The translations under genes and the position numbers were made by a program. Positions 26,107 to 38,620 of a stretch of 64,000 nucleotides of DNA are shown here, piece by piece. The number at the start of each line of letters is the position of its first letter. Position 1 is the first letter of the stretch. Location of the stretch: contig VTFK01000264.1 in NCBI GenBank assembly GCA_009617715.1, positions 620,001 to 684,000 on the forward strand. The letters are read 5' to 3'. Under the pieces are notes generated by a model that saw only the letters and a program-made list of their open reading frames with translations, was not told the origin of the DNA and made no database searches. Source of the stretch: Plectrocnemia conspersa. Its lineage: Eukaryota > Arthropoda > Insecta > Trichoptera > Polycentropodidae.

Positions 26107-26275
26107 CCTTAATGTATAAAGTCGGTTACGGTTGCCGGTTGCATTTGGCGACTTTCTACGAACTGCCACGTGTCAATATTTGAGAACTGTATATCAAAAC
26201 TGTAGTTAATAATGCTTAGAATCAACATATCAATGAAAAATTACACAAAACCATATAAATACTGCCAGGAGAATA

Positions 26276-26495
26276 ATGTACGAAGGTGTAAATTTGTATA
26301 ATAATAATCCTAGGGAAATCCGCAAAAAATAAAAATGTATCGGGTTTCCTCAATGGAATAAAGAAACACCTTCGTGCGTTACAAAAGTATTTTTTATATT
26401 CTGCTTATGTTTAAATATGTTTTATATGTATGTTTCGATTTAATTGGTTTAGCGTATAAGCAATTAACTATATTAAATTAATAAATAAATAAGAA
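26276..26495. repeat. Dispersed repeat, direct copy of 5049-5245
   Basis: Matches 5049-5245 with a short insertion ('tatcgggtttcctcaatgg') before 'aataaagaaacacc'. Non-coding. Confidence 0.6.
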
Positions 26496-27615
26496 GGCTG
26501 TAAGAAGTATATTCAAATCAAATTTTGGTGAATAGGAGACCACAAAAACAATTATCACTTCTCAGAAGGCAAAAATTCACGTCAAATGCAATAAAATTAT
26601 GTTGGCGCCATCGCAGTGGGAACGTTCGGTAACGAGCGTTCCCATTGATTCTCACTCGTAATATTGTTATAAAAAGTATTTACCCGCTTGATAATCAAGC
26701 GGTTTTTACCACAATGGCATGATTGTATTGCTTTTGCCCTGAACTGGAAATTCACTATATGGCAATACTGAGCAGCAAAGAAAACACGACTAATTATCAG
26801 GTAAATATTATGAATAGTAATTAAAATATTTCGCATAAAATATGATTCAAGAAAATATGTCGCAACGGTGGCTAATTTTTATGTTTATTTGTAGCATAGA
26901 AAGGATTATTATTTATTGAAAAAATGCCATTCTTGTCATGAGGCCCGGAATCATTGTTTTCCCAGGGCCCGGGTTCGCTCTACCAGTACCATATTGTATC
27001 ATTTTCTCGATTTCGTTTACAAACAAATTATTCCTACAATCTCGTTGAAACGTTTTGGCTAAAGAAACTTCCACAAAATGTCTCGGAATCACTTTTAAAA
27101 ACATCTAGATTCTCTCTTTACGTACGTCAGATGCAAAAAATCTTTCAAGATGCTCGATTTTGTTATGAGGAACGCGTTTCGTTCTGACAATGTGGCAATT
27201 ATTTTTTGTCATTTATTACATTTCAGATTGCAGCATTATTGAATCTACCTTGACAAAAACCACAAAGAAGAGACAAATTTATTTAGTAACGGTAAGTTTA
27301 TTTTTAACTTACTTATTATTTTAAGGGATTTTTTTGTGCAAAACGCATTGTTTTATTTCATCAAAAGTCAATGAACTACAAGTGAAGTATTTTTAATATT
27401 TATGAAAATTAGAATATTTGTTGATTTGGGCTTCCCATTGCATGCATAGATCTGCTATGGAAAGAGCAATAAAAGAAACTTATTAAATATATTTAAATGT
27501 CTTATGCCTGCACTTCACTCTCTGGAAGTTACCGAACCCAAAGGTCTACCGAATATGGTCAAGGTCGCCGACTTCCGAGTAGCGTCCACACTGCCCCCAA
27601 AATGTATAAATTGCG
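26496..27615. other. Intergenic DNA with two small palindromes
   Basis: Contains a stem 'gggaacg...cgttccc' near 26620-26645 and CGCTTGATAATCAAGCG near 26686-26702. Small open frames on both strands have no recognised similarity. Confidence 0.4.
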
Positions 27616-28350
27616 CACGGTGTGGTATTTCGATTAAAATTGACTATGAAATTTAAGCGCAGATAAAAAAAAAAAAGTTGCTCTGTAAAGCTGATAATTT
27701 TTCGCAACTCGTACATTGGGCAATTATTATTATTTTATTTGAGTACAGTGAAAAATTCAAACCATTGATTGTGATAAAGCAGGTAAATGTTTCTACGTTT
27801 TATAACTCTTTCTTGCAATAGCTGTCATATTAAACACACAATATTATTTTGAATAAGTACCATTTTTTAGTACTTTTTCCTATATTTTTTTTTTAATTTT
27901 GAGTTCATTAGTTATATTTTCCACCACTATATTTTATATACAATATTTAGTTTAGGTCTTTCTCTTTATGATACATGTAAAATTGACTGCGGATTTTTGC
28001 GGTTTTTAACACATTGCATACCTTAAAAATGCATTATTCTTAAAAATGGGACGGGGCTTAGTCGCGAAAGTTAGGACCTAAACATTTTAAACCATTATAA
28101 CTTTTTAAATAGGTAACGTGTTAACGTCAAATTTAAAATACAGTTTTGTAATGATTGTAATTTTGTAATAATATGGTTACCGTGGTAAAATCAGTAAACG
28201 TCAAATTGTGGATCGCGTACTAATAAAATAAAATTTGTTTAGAATCACCAAATATACACATATTTAAAAAAATGATACCGAGTATGATAAAATGCTAGTC
28301 AAATACTTTTTCTTAATATAAAACAGCAAATTTGTGACATATACAAGGCA
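27616..28350 (-). mobile_element. Transib-like non-autonomous element, truncated copy
   Basis: Inverted relative to 58007-59026. It begins CACGGTGTGGTATTTCGATT at 27616, a decayed version of the other copy's end, then follows it through 'aagcgcagataaaa', 'agttgctctgtaaagctgat', 'ccattgatt.tgataaa', 'ggtctttctctttatgatacatgtaaaa', 'aaaaatgggacggggctta' and 'tggatcgcgtactaataaaat'. Similarity fades by about 28350 and the far terminus is missing. Confidence 0.65.
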
Positions 28351-29141
28351 TTTTAATTCTGAACAGTAATTAAATAATTTATTTAATTCTCTGCTACAAA
28401 GTTCGAACATTTTATTCTCAGTTTTTATTTAATACTCGGCAGCGCTTCTAAAAGTTAAAAGGTTATTGCGATATCGATTTAAGCAAGTGAGACAGGTCTA
28501 TCTACTTACGGACGACGCCAACGTTTCAAAGAGAGGTCGCAACGTAATAAATATTCGTAAACCAAAATTTTTTTGCTATATATGCGCTCTTCACATTACA
28601 CGTTTTTATAATGTACCATATTCTTAAATTCTCAGAACTGTTTCATATATAAAGTGCTTCAGCTTTTTAGAAAAACGGTCGCTAGTATCCATCCTAGTTT
28701 TGTTTTCCCATACGACTATTTTATTAAGTTACGGTAATTTCAAGGAGTTCTTACATCGGGGTAGTGAATATTTTATCCTTAATCAGTCTAAAAATTAAAT
28801 CCACTTGTGAACTAATAAATAGATTGTCTGATAACTGAATTTATGTATCATACTTATTTATTTTTATTTAATTGCATTTATTTAAAGATATTTTAAATAA
28901 TGACATAAATACATTCCTTCGTATTGTGTTCATAGGGAAAATTTTTAATATGACATTTTATTTATGTATTCAAAATTTCATATAATATTATAGAACGACT
29001 TTATTGAATATCAGTCTCAATACACATATTTTTTCCTAGTGAAAAAATCCCTGCTATTCAAAATGTATCTTAATATACTAGATATATACTGAGATTCAAA
29101 CTCTGTTTAGCATGTGAAAAAATACTTCAAGACCAATAAAA
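28351..29141. other. Intergenic AT-rich DNA
   Basis: No supported gene or bounded repeat. Confidence 0.45.
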
Positions 29142-29247
29142 AGAGAGCGAGAGATTCCAATTCATATTTCTCATTTAATTGGTGGTTTGCTCCACAAACT
29201 TGAAGGATCATAGTATCGTGTGCAAACAATTGGATTTTTTCCATGTA
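29142..29247 (+). repeat. Direct repeat flanking a jockey tail and MITE, left copy
   Basis: About 105 bp, nearly identical to 30724-30829: 'gagcgagagattccaattca', 'tttaattggtggtttgctcca', 'gaaggatcatagta.cgtgtgcaaacaattgg'. Together they bracket 29.25-30.72 kb. Confidence 0.85.
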
Positions 29248-29639
29248 GTTTATTATTTGCAATTTGACAGTATTTTTAAAAAAACTTGATGAACATAATT
29301 TGTTATATATATATGAAAATCATGGGACAACGATCACTTTCGGGGAGAAACATTAAAAATTCTAAAAATCTAAATACTATGCAATGAAGCAGATAAAACA
29401 GTATTACAAAAAAATAATAATTATTTCTAAAAGTATGATTTAACAAATGGATTCAAATGGAAGACTATAGAACCATTCAAAAGTACCTGATGTGTATTTA
29501 TATATAGTGATCAGTAATTATTAATAAATTACTATCCAAAGTCAGTTATCAGTGAAATTAATAATCATTTGATTGCATAATAACCGTTATTTTAACAATA
29601 ATAAACGTTAAAAAAACAGTTATGGTGCACAAATAAAAT

Positions 29640-29800
29640 AGATGCGCACCATCTTAGATATGTTTTTCCAGATCCTCAAGATATCGCCGAAAACATCATT
29701 GTGTTTGGCAAGCTCGTTTAGAAATTTGGTTAGCTGGTGTAATATGAGCGTTTCCAAGCGCTGATGTCCTGGACGCAATGGGCAAGAAAAAGGAACGCAA
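29640..29800 (-). pseudogene. Jockey-type LINE 3' tail fragment
   Basis: The minus strand reads FLNELAKHNDVFGDI, equivalent to the tail NELVKHKDLFGDSYEV near 20740. Flanking DNA also matches ('tcgccgaaaa.atc.ttgtgttt.gcaagctc'; 'gggcaagaa.aaggaacgc.atcgcg'). Truncated on the right by a MITE starting at about 29801. Confidence 0.55.
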
Positions 29801-30602
29801 TCGCGTAGACACGGTCAATTGGGCAATACAATAATAATCCAATACTAATAAATATTAAGCGATTTTCTTTTTATGTTTTGAGCCTTGGAAATTACTGTGA
29901 GAACAAACTTTCGGAATTTCCAAAAATTGCATATTTTACAATTATATATTTTTAATTACATAAGGGTAGTTCCAAATTTGAATTTTGACTGAAAAGGTTC
30001 GCAAAAAGTTTCGTTGCGTCTTTGAAAATTATTTTTGTCGTGGTTTTAAAACACTTTGTCACAGTGTCATTGTGTTTTTGGTAAAAAATTCAGTACAGCA
30101 AGAAAATAAGTATGTGTCTTTTTATTCACATGCGGGTTATATTTTATGTGCTATTTATAGATAATTGTTTTTATAGATCATTGTTGAGAGCGACTAATTT
30201 GAGTTACCACAGTTTATATTCTTCATAAATAGATAATTCAGGCATATTAAGTCAAAAAGACAAGGAAAAATATGTTTCGAATGGATATCTTTGTGAAAAG
30301 AATACACCAAAGAATTTTTATAAAAGTTTTGAGGTACAATAGAAAAAATATCATAGAATATTTACGTGGTATTGCATATAATTATAATATGAGTGAATAA
30401 TTTGAAAATAAAATTGTTTTTCATTTTATATACTTTTTCGTTTTAATGTATATTTTATTAATATTTACAATAAAGCAAAGCGTGCAAGTTTTTTTAAATT
30501 TCTGTCGCCCATATGACCGTCGCCCAAATAACCATCGCCCAATTGACCGTCGCCCAATTGACCAGAATCGCCCATTTGTCCGTCGCCCAATTGTCGCGTA
30601 CC
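29801..30602 (+). mobile_element. MITE with GGGCGA-repeat termini, complete copy
   Basis: About 800 bp. The left end has one or two units (GGTCAATTGGGCAATAC). The right end is an inverted array of at least six units of the type CAATTGGGCGACGG (30509-30602). The interior is AT-rich and non-coding. Same family as 22150-22630. Confidence 0.65.
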
Positions 30603-30723
30603 GTTTTTTTTCTCTCGTTCTATAATCTGATTAATAATGAGTTTAACAACTAGTTTGTTAATGTTAATAAAAAGTAAATATAAGCTTAAATTTAATTTAT
30701 AATCTATTTGTATTTACTTTACA

Positions 30724-30829
30724 AGAGAGCGAGAGATTCCAATTCAGATTTCACATTTAATTGGTGGTTTGCTCCACTAACATGAAGGATCATAGTAACG
30801 TGTGCAAACAATTGGATTTTTTCCATGTA
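30724..30829 (+). repeat. Direct repeat flanking a jockey tail and MITE, right copy
   Basis: Partner of 29142-29247 in the same orientation. The two diverge right after 'ttttttccatgta'. Confidence 0.85.
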
Positions 30830-32999
30830 AAAAGGTCGTTAAGAATCAATAGAAGTAGGGCTCCGCCGATTTTTCCCTTTAACGTTTGGTCTGGTTATCA
30901 TAGAACATTAAACGGAAGCGATAGGACCAATTAATTTGCCGAGGCATATCATCAGAAACTGGAATTGAGCATTAGTAGCAGTTCAAGTCATCCAAATTGT
31001 TGTCGACACCGTCCCTTAGCAAATTTAAAAAGTGCTTCTTTAAATAGACGCCATATAAGTGATGATTCAGTCACACACTGAATTTTAGTTTTTCTAAAAT
31101 ACTGAATTAATTGTGCTTTATATTTTTTTCAAGATTGTCCTAACACATCCTAACGAAATTTATCTAATCCTTGTGGTCAACATTGCAAAGTATTTGTTTA
31201 ATGTTTTATTTCACTTCAGCATATATATAATATGTATATTATATAGCATAACACCTTAATTTAATGGGATCTATTGAAACGATAATTACATTGTGTATCA
31301 ATATTGCATGGTTTTGACATGCAGATACAATAACTTGATTATTATGTACAAGAACACGCTGAAATATATGAAAAATATAAGTAATCGTTTTTTAACACTT
31401 TCTTTGAAAAAATATTTAAAACTTTAATTACATTTATATATTGTGATTAAAAAAATATATTTAAGCCCTTATTTAAAAATTAGTGTGAACTCTAATGTTG
31501 AGATAAATTGTGACTATATCAGATACTAATCTGAGCATCAATAATTCTATTGCTATATATGTTTTTAGAATATTTAATATTAAAATAAGATTAGAATAAA
31601 AATGTACTAAAAAGTTTTTTATGATTAGTACAAAAAGGTTATTTATTTTTTATATGTTTATACGTGTCTAATTTTTTGTTTATATAGTAAATAAGCATTG
31701 CTACTGTTAAATATTGGTTTTAAAGCTGCAATAAGAGCAAGCTCTTTGAGCCTGAGTTCTGGGATATATTTAATAAATTCAAGATTGGAAACATTAACAG
31801 CTGCCTATTAGAAAATAGTTGTATTTAATTGACTAAGAAGAGGATGTAATGCATTATCTAGTTTTATGTTGCCGAAATGTCGACTTGCCCTGTATCCTCG
31901 ACGGAACATTTCATTACACCAGGAGAGAGAACTCAATTTGAAAGCTCTTGTTCTGCCGTACAAGACAGTACGAGATAAACATATGCACACACATACAGTG
32001 CTAAACAGAAACAAATTATTTTAAAGCATTTGAATAAATTAAATATTGTGAGTTTATAAATTTACGTTTTTTTGTTTGTATTTATTTGATTATTTTCTAT
32101 AGCTAATATGGATAATATGATTATTTTGGCGATAATCACGATCACGTCCTTCTGATGCCACCTCGTCCACACTAACCGACTCGCCTGACTCCTTAATACG
32201 CTGGCATTACATATTGATCTAATTAATGTCAGCTACGAAGAACTGGTTTGTAACGTCTCCTTTTTCTTACAATGTAATGTTTTTTTTTAATTATATGTAT
32301 TGTTTTTATTTGTCAAGATGGTTTTAATTTAATTTAAATAAATATGCTATCATCTATATATGCGCAAAACAATTACATTAAATAAATAAGTAGCAATACA
32401 CTTAGCCAATACTTATAACAATAAATAAATCAATATCAAAACGTAGTGCTTATGAGAAAATTGAGCCAAAAATTGTGTATCAACAACGTTAGGGTTGGGC
32501 TGAAGGTCCGCAAAAAATTGTTATTCATTGGATTATGTGAGTTTAAGAAACATTAATCAACGAGATACAATAAATTATTGCTTTAATACATAATATATAA
32601 ATATACGCAAATAATTAGCATTCATCACACAAATCGACTCGACCGTTTGCTGAAAGGATTCATTAACAGGGGCTTGCGTGAGCCTTTGTCTAATACGCCC
32701 ATGATGATAAAATATATGAAAGGTGTCCGTTCCGATTCCGGTTCGATGAAATATGGGCTGTGAAAAACACCGAGTTTATAGTCGCGTATATCTATTGTGT
32801 ATCAAATTGCAATTTCATGTCACTAAGACGTTTCGAGAAAAGTTAGCATGTACTTTCCGAAAACAATGAATACGTTAAATTTTTTAGTTATTTTATTAAT
32901 ATTTTTTATTACAAATCTGGCCATTATAATTTGGCAGATTTTACTAATGCGTCATGATGGCAATTATGCAAACAATACTTTAACCAATAAATATTTTTA
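30830..32999. other. Gene-free stretch
   Basis: A minus-strand open frame ends 31808 and contains CNEMFRRGYRASRHFGNIKL; it resembles real coding more than its neighbours but matches nothing I recognise. Otherwise AT-rich with nothing supported. Confidence 0.4.
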
Positions 33000-34600
33000 A
33001 AAATAAATAAAAAACATTATGGAACAGCTAAAACAAGATGGTCGACATCAACGTGACAACAGTATTAAATAATTATTATTTATTAATAAAATTTTGCTAC
33101 GCGACAATAATTTTCATTGATTCATCATGTGCGTTGTTCCATTTGACTGAATATTAATAATCGGAATGCAAATTAACTAGGTGTGTTATAAACATGAAAA
33201 TTAAATATATACATAATGTGTTGAGGACTAGAAGAAGACATTGATTAAACAATCTTAAAACAATCTTCGTTATGAAATCTTCAAATTTTGAATTCCCGTC
33301 GACGAGCTCCCAGGCCGGAAAGTGAGTTTTTCCTTTTATAATACATAAACATTATCGTTGCTTTCGATTTAATGCACATATAAGTTAGATGAATAAAAAC
33401 AATCGTAAACATGTAATATATACTTAGTATGTATGAAGTTTGAGGTCAATGTCGATCAAACCATATAAATGCTAATAAAACGTGTTTTTTATCTATTGAT
33501 ATTTGGGGATACTGTCTTTCACGACAATCGCGTGACAATAATTTATTGTAATGCAGTCGGTTATTTATCTGAAGAAGTTTGGTTACAGCAAAATAAATTA
33601 AAACCATTATTGCAGCAAAAAAATTCACCTAAGTCGTTCCGTTCCGAGCGACGACTCGCTATATATTATACATACATATGTGTAGTTTCTTAGATGTTAT
33701 CTAATAGACGACATTACAATGATTATAAATATTTAATTGCCTACCTGTTAAGTGGGTTATTTTTAATTCTGATGTGGCAAAATATGTATACGCCATGGTT
33801 TTTAATCAATTTTTGCTCTGTGCCATCATTCCTCTTTCGGAATAGCCAAATTCAAGATATTCAGTTACATCAAATTTATGTAGTATGTTCTTTATAAAAA
33901 TATAATACTTGCTGACAGTGACTTCAACACGAGAAGATTCACTCTTTGTTTATAAATATATACCAATTCTACATTGTAGCCATATAGGTCATCAAATTGT
34001 TCAATCATTGCTTCTGAAAAATTATTAAAAACAATAAGACTTATCAAGTGTTAAACATTGAACATATATTACTACTAATATAATCCATAAATTAAATTTA
34101 AACAATAACCGAAGAACAAAATTGCCGGAAGTTACTAAAGAGGATTAAACACGTTGATTGGCATCTCTATATATTCTTCAAAATTATCGCAATATGTCAT
34201 ATTTTTATTGTATGCCATACGTAAATGTTATTAGATCAAGCATTGCTTCTGAAAATTAACTGTAAACGATACTATATAATATGGGATTTTTCATTATTAC
34301 TACCATTGTAATATGATTAATTAACTTTGGTATGTATACCTTGAATTGCCAAATCACTGCTATTTGTCTTTTAATATTTGATCCTAAAAAGTCAATAGTG
34401 ATTTCATATAACCAAACACTTACTGGCACACTCATAATTTATAGTTTTAATTATATTGTCTATAATTCCAATGCTACGTCACTTTCAATCATCTTCAATT
34501 AACACTTTGTTGAAAGAAAAATGCTGTGATTATAACATATTTCACTGTTTATTTAATTGCACTGAACTGTGCGCAGCGAGCGCTTGACAGATGACAGAAG
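33000..34600 (-). repeat. Exon-bearing repeat family, copy 2 of 3 (inverted)
   Basis: Minus-strand order: the conserved 5' part (about 34600-34440), then exon-like blocks EAMIEQFDDLYGYNVELVYI through VLKSLS (about 34010-33920), FDVTEYLEFGYSER.MMAQ and FATSELKIT (about 33870-33740), then FFAAIMVLIYFAVTKLLQIN with PQISIDKKHVLLAFIWFDRH (33628-33446), and a terminal block DGNSKFEDFITKIV (about 33300-33250). Stops separate some blocks, and acceptor- or donor-like dinucleotides sit at their edges. Best preserved of the three in the FFAAIMV block. Protein family not recognised. Confidence 0.6.
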
Positions 34601-35244
34601 AGTAGTCACGAGTAAGCAAATTTGATTGTTAAGGGCAATCCCGGTTTTGTAAAACACTTTTGTTTTGTGAAAAATGTTCAGTAACCAATCAGGAGTGTGC
34701 TACAAAAATATCGTTCGGAAGCAAAATATGAATAATATATACAATTATAAGTCTTACAATAAATTTGAGTAACAATGAACAATTACTTTTTTCCAAATAC
34801 CTACAAATATTTTAATTATCTACCAATTTCCTTATTGTTAGACTAATAAACATACACGTGGATAAAATTCAAGTTAAATCGCTAAATCGTTTAAACCACA
34901 AATTAAAATATAATAGTATTAACTCGTTAAAAACTAATTATGTGAATATGTAACAAATAAGAATAAAGCTAGTGCCCACTGGGTCATTGAACCAACCAAA
35001 ATTAATATAAGTAATAATATAAAATTAAAAAAAAATTAAAATTAAAAAAAAAATGTCGACATTGACAATAAAAATGAAAGTGCAATAATTAAAATGAAAA
35101 GCATATATAAAATAATAAAAATGAACAAAGCATGATTTACACTAAAAAAAAGCACCAGATTGTGACCTAATTACGAGAAAATTAATAAGGAATTGCTAGA
35201 AAAGACATAGAATGCATTATATTTATATTCAATGTCATATAATG
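34601..35244. other. Intergenic AT-rich DNA
   Basis: Poly-A-rich and low complexity; nothing supported. It may include decayed 5' sequence of the LINE that follows. Confidence 0.4.
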
Positions 35245-35725
35245 GAAGGTTGCAGAAATTACAATGATTCAAAAAACAGGAAGGGATACCGGCAAACCAG
35301 AGTCCTACAGACCAATTAGTCTGCTCCCGATTAAAACTATTCGAAAAACCATTTACTCAAAGATTGATCAATACCGAAGAAAGAGAATTTCATCCCCAAT
35401 CACCAATTTGGCTTTAGGGAAGATCACTCAACGATTGAACACGTGAACAGAATTAACAAAATATCTAAGAATCTAGAAGAAAAACGATATCATTTTTGCC
35501 ATTTATGAATAAACTTTTGTGCACTTCAATAGATCAGGAAATATCTGGAGAATTAAATCAAAAATATATTTTAGAGGAGCACAGAGACTGACTTCGTAAC
35601 CCTTATACATCGCGGCAAAGATGAGAATGCTCCATTCATTGTCATTCAGCTTCGCAACGAGCTTATTGAACATAAATGTTTTTGGCGAAAGCTATCAGGA
35701 GCTGAAAAAAATTATGTATTTATGT
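35245..35725 (+). pseudogene. Jockey-type LINE, internally deleted
   Basis: ORF2 starts recognisably at 35264 with MIQKTGRDTGKPESYRPISL, the IPKPGKDxxxxxSYRPISLLP motif of jockey reverse transcriptases. A frameshift near 35400 is followed by QFGFREDHSTIEHVNRI. The sequence then jumps to the 3' tail IQLRNELIEHK (about 35643-35680), skipping the whole catalytic core. So at least 1 kb is missing. Confidence 0.8.
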
Positions 35726-37560
35726 AGAATATAGAATTACAGTTTAGAATTGGTATATATTTATAAACAAAGAGTGAATCCTCTTGTGTTGAAGTCACTG
35801 TCAGCAAGTATTTTCTTTTTATAAAGAACATATTACATAAGTTTGATGTAACTGAATATCTTGAATTTGGCTATTCCGAAAGAATAATGATGGCACAGAA
35901 CTAGGGATTCCAATCCCGGGATCCCGGGATCCCGAACGATTTTCAATACCCGATGAGTCCCGGGATTATAAAACATAATCCCGAATTTTTCGGATTGGTT
36001 GATTTATCAAGCACAATCGAATTATTATTGACAACATCGTTATATTTCGTGTACAAACTTGCGCGAGTTGCACGTGTCATCTGTGAATCTTTGAGGCTGT
36101 GAGTCTAAACGTGCTTTTTCAGCAGCAGGCTGCTTTGGAACCAAAATCAGATCAAGGCTAAATGATAAAACACTTGATGCTTTGATGTTACTTCGTGAGT
36201 TTTATTCAAAATAATGTTTTCAATTAATTGTGTATGAATGTACATACCTATGTGCATACATTGTAAAAAGTTAATTTTTTTCTTCTCAAATAAATATATA
36301 AGACCTTCCCTTTTTTATTTTTATTATATTATTTTCTATTTTAAGTCCAAGACTAAAATTATTCGTACTTTATACATTGTACGTTATAAAAAACAGATGT
36401 AAAAATATATTGTATTATTCATTTTAAAATATTTTTATCGATAAAATAGCATGAAAATTATCCCGGGACTGGTCCCGGGATCCCGGGATCGACTAATTGC
36501 AATACCGAAATCCCGGGATCAAAATTTTGGCCCGGGATTGGAATCCCTACACAGAACAAAAAATTATTAAAAACCATGACGTATACATATTTGCCACATC
36601 AGAATTAAAAATAACCCACTCAACAGGTAGGCAATCAAATATTTATAATCATTGTAATGTCGTCTATTAGATAAGATCCAAGAAACTATACATATGTATG
36701 TATATAGCGTATGTATATAGCGATCTAGGTGAATTTTTTTGCTGCAATAATGATTTTAATTTATTTTGCTGTAACCAAACGTCTTCAGCTAAATAACCGA
36801 CTGCATCACAATAACTTATTGACACGCGATCGTCGTGAAAGATAGTATCCCCAAATATCAATAGATAAAAAAATAAATTTTATTAGCATTTCTATGGTTT
36901 GATCGACATTAACCTCAATCTTCATACGTACTAAGTATGTATTACATGTTCACGTTTAAAACAGTCAAATCTAACGTATATGTGCATTAAATCGGAAGCA
37001 ATTATAATGTTTATGTATTACAAAAGAAAAAACTCACTTTTCGGCCTCGAAGCCCATCGACGGGAATTCAAAATTTGATGATTTCATTACGAAGATTGTT
37101 GATCTAGTTTAATCAATGTATTATTATAATCCTTACACACATTATGTATATATTTAATTTTCATAGTTATAACATACCTAGTTAATTTGCAATCCGAATA
37201 TTTGTATTCAGTCAAAACTAACAACACACGAATTAATGAAAATTATTGTTATTAATAAATAATAATTATTTAAAACTGTTGTCACGTTGATGTCGACCAT
37301 CTTGTTTAATATTTGAATGCTTATTTTTCATTGGTCGACAACATAAGAATACATCAGCGGAGGCTAAAAAATCATCTTGCCAATTCTATTTTTATTTTTA
37401 TTAATTATAATTAAATATATTTCCTTTGTTTACGTATATTATTACACACCGTTCATACAAAGTGATTACAGAGTAGAAAATTGAGCATAGAATGTATTAT
37501 TTTAAAATATGCGCGTCCGGAAACGGCTTAGAACAATTATATATAAGACTAAGTCGTATA
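35726..37560 (+). repeat. Exon-bearing repeat family, copy 3 of 3 (5'-truncated)
   Basis: Begins at the VYIYKQRVNPLVLKSLS block right after the jockey tail, so the 5' third seen in copies 1 and 2 is absent. It continues with TEYLEFGYSER (about 35850-35885), is split by a hAT derivative, resumes with a KKLLKTMTYTY block, then FFAAIMILIYFAVTKRLQLN on the plus strand (about 36735-36800) and SKPIDGNSKFDDFITKIVDL before a stop (about 37050-37112). The tail near 37320-37560 matches 2450-2710. Confidence 0.6.
35902..36549 (+). mobile_element. hAT deletion derivative, copy C
   Basis: 648 bp, same family and orientation as copy A, with TAGGGATTCCAATCCCGGG ends. Exact 8-bp target duplication CACAGAAC at 35894-35901 and 36550-36557. 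Carries the hATC tail (FSAAGCFGTKIRSRLNDKT...LREFYSK). It interrupts copy 3 of the exon-bearing repeat inside its MMAQN block. Confidence 0.92.
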
Positions 37561-37745
37561 TATTATTAGAAAAACGGATTCATTTTGATGAAGTATGTAC
37601 AGTTTGGCTAAATTGTAAAGATTGACGTAAAAATTAAAAATTAATTTATTCGTTAAAAATATGTTTAATACACGTTTGAGTTATATCTAAAATTATGTCT
37701 GTTCCGACAATTTTACATATATGTATGCATGGCTGAATAAAAGTG

Positions 37746-37953
37746 TGTTATGGCCGTGCGTGGTTTTTCTGTGTATAAATAACCTGAAGGCGCTTCGGCT
37801 GTCACGGCTTGTGGTCGTGCGTCAGCAAGGATTCTGAGGATGTAAACTCTGATAATAAAGCATTTCAATAGTTCAAGGCGTTTAATTCCGTCGAGAGACG
37901 GTGGTCCTTCGAAAAGAAAAGACGGCCATCTCCAAAGGGGAGAAGTCGCAACA
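37746..37953 (+). mobile_element. Probable solo LTR, 208 bp
   Basis: Starts TGTTATGGCC and ends GTCGCAACA. It contains a TATA box (TATAAAT, 37774-37780) and, about 75 bp later, AATAAAG (37854-37860), spaced as in short retrotransposon LTRs, and is GC-rich against its surroundings. No internal retrotransposon sequence adjoins it. The flanking pentamers (aagtg, atgtc) do not match, so the call rests on structure alone. Confidence 0.5.
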
Positions 37954-38199
37954 ATGTCAATATTTTAACAATAATAATAATAATTAATTCTCAGTTTTTA
38001 TGTATATTAGAATAAATTATTTTATCATTTCTCTACCTAACAATATAAATAATAACAATCACCGTCTTCTATAAACATATTTAATAAATAAATAATATCT
38101 TCTGAGCTAAGTAGCATTAAAAATATTAAATTTTGCTAAAGATATAGCATATAACAAATTTAAGTTCGATTAAATGTGAAAATTATACCGCGCATTCGG

Positions 38200-38620
38200 T
38201 GGTTTGGCTTGCTCAGCCATTTGATTTTCCGCGCAGAGACCCTTTTGTCTTAGAGGGAACATTGGATACGACTCGTACTCCGTCTTGTAGGGATATCTCA
38301 GAAATTGTCTTTGAATTCTCTTCAATAACAAAGAACGCTTCGCTTCTAATCCAAAAGGATTGCAAACAATGAAGATTCTTAGACGCTATGAACTAGACGC
38401 TATTCAGAATGCGAATCGGCAATAAATTATTAAAGTGACACGCGCTCCGCATAACGAAGCCGAGCATGCCTTATCGCAAACTTTTGCAATGTGTATACAA
38501 ACCATCCCTGCTCGAATATAACTGTAAGATAATTTCGGCAGGCAAAGGGATCTGGAAAATATAACAACATGACTATTGGCGATGCTGATCTGTCTCTAAT
38601 GAAGTCGGAGTCATGATATT
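38200..38620 (-). pseudogene. Jockey-type reverse transcriptase fragment
   Basis: The minus-strand translation aligns with 21030-21640: FPDPFACRNYLTVIFEQGW corresponds to ...ACRVFRYPCLAEFSYSLGGG, and 'gaga.atctcagaaa' with 'gattctcttc.a.aaca' match the same downstream DNA. Many stops. Confidence 0.5.
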
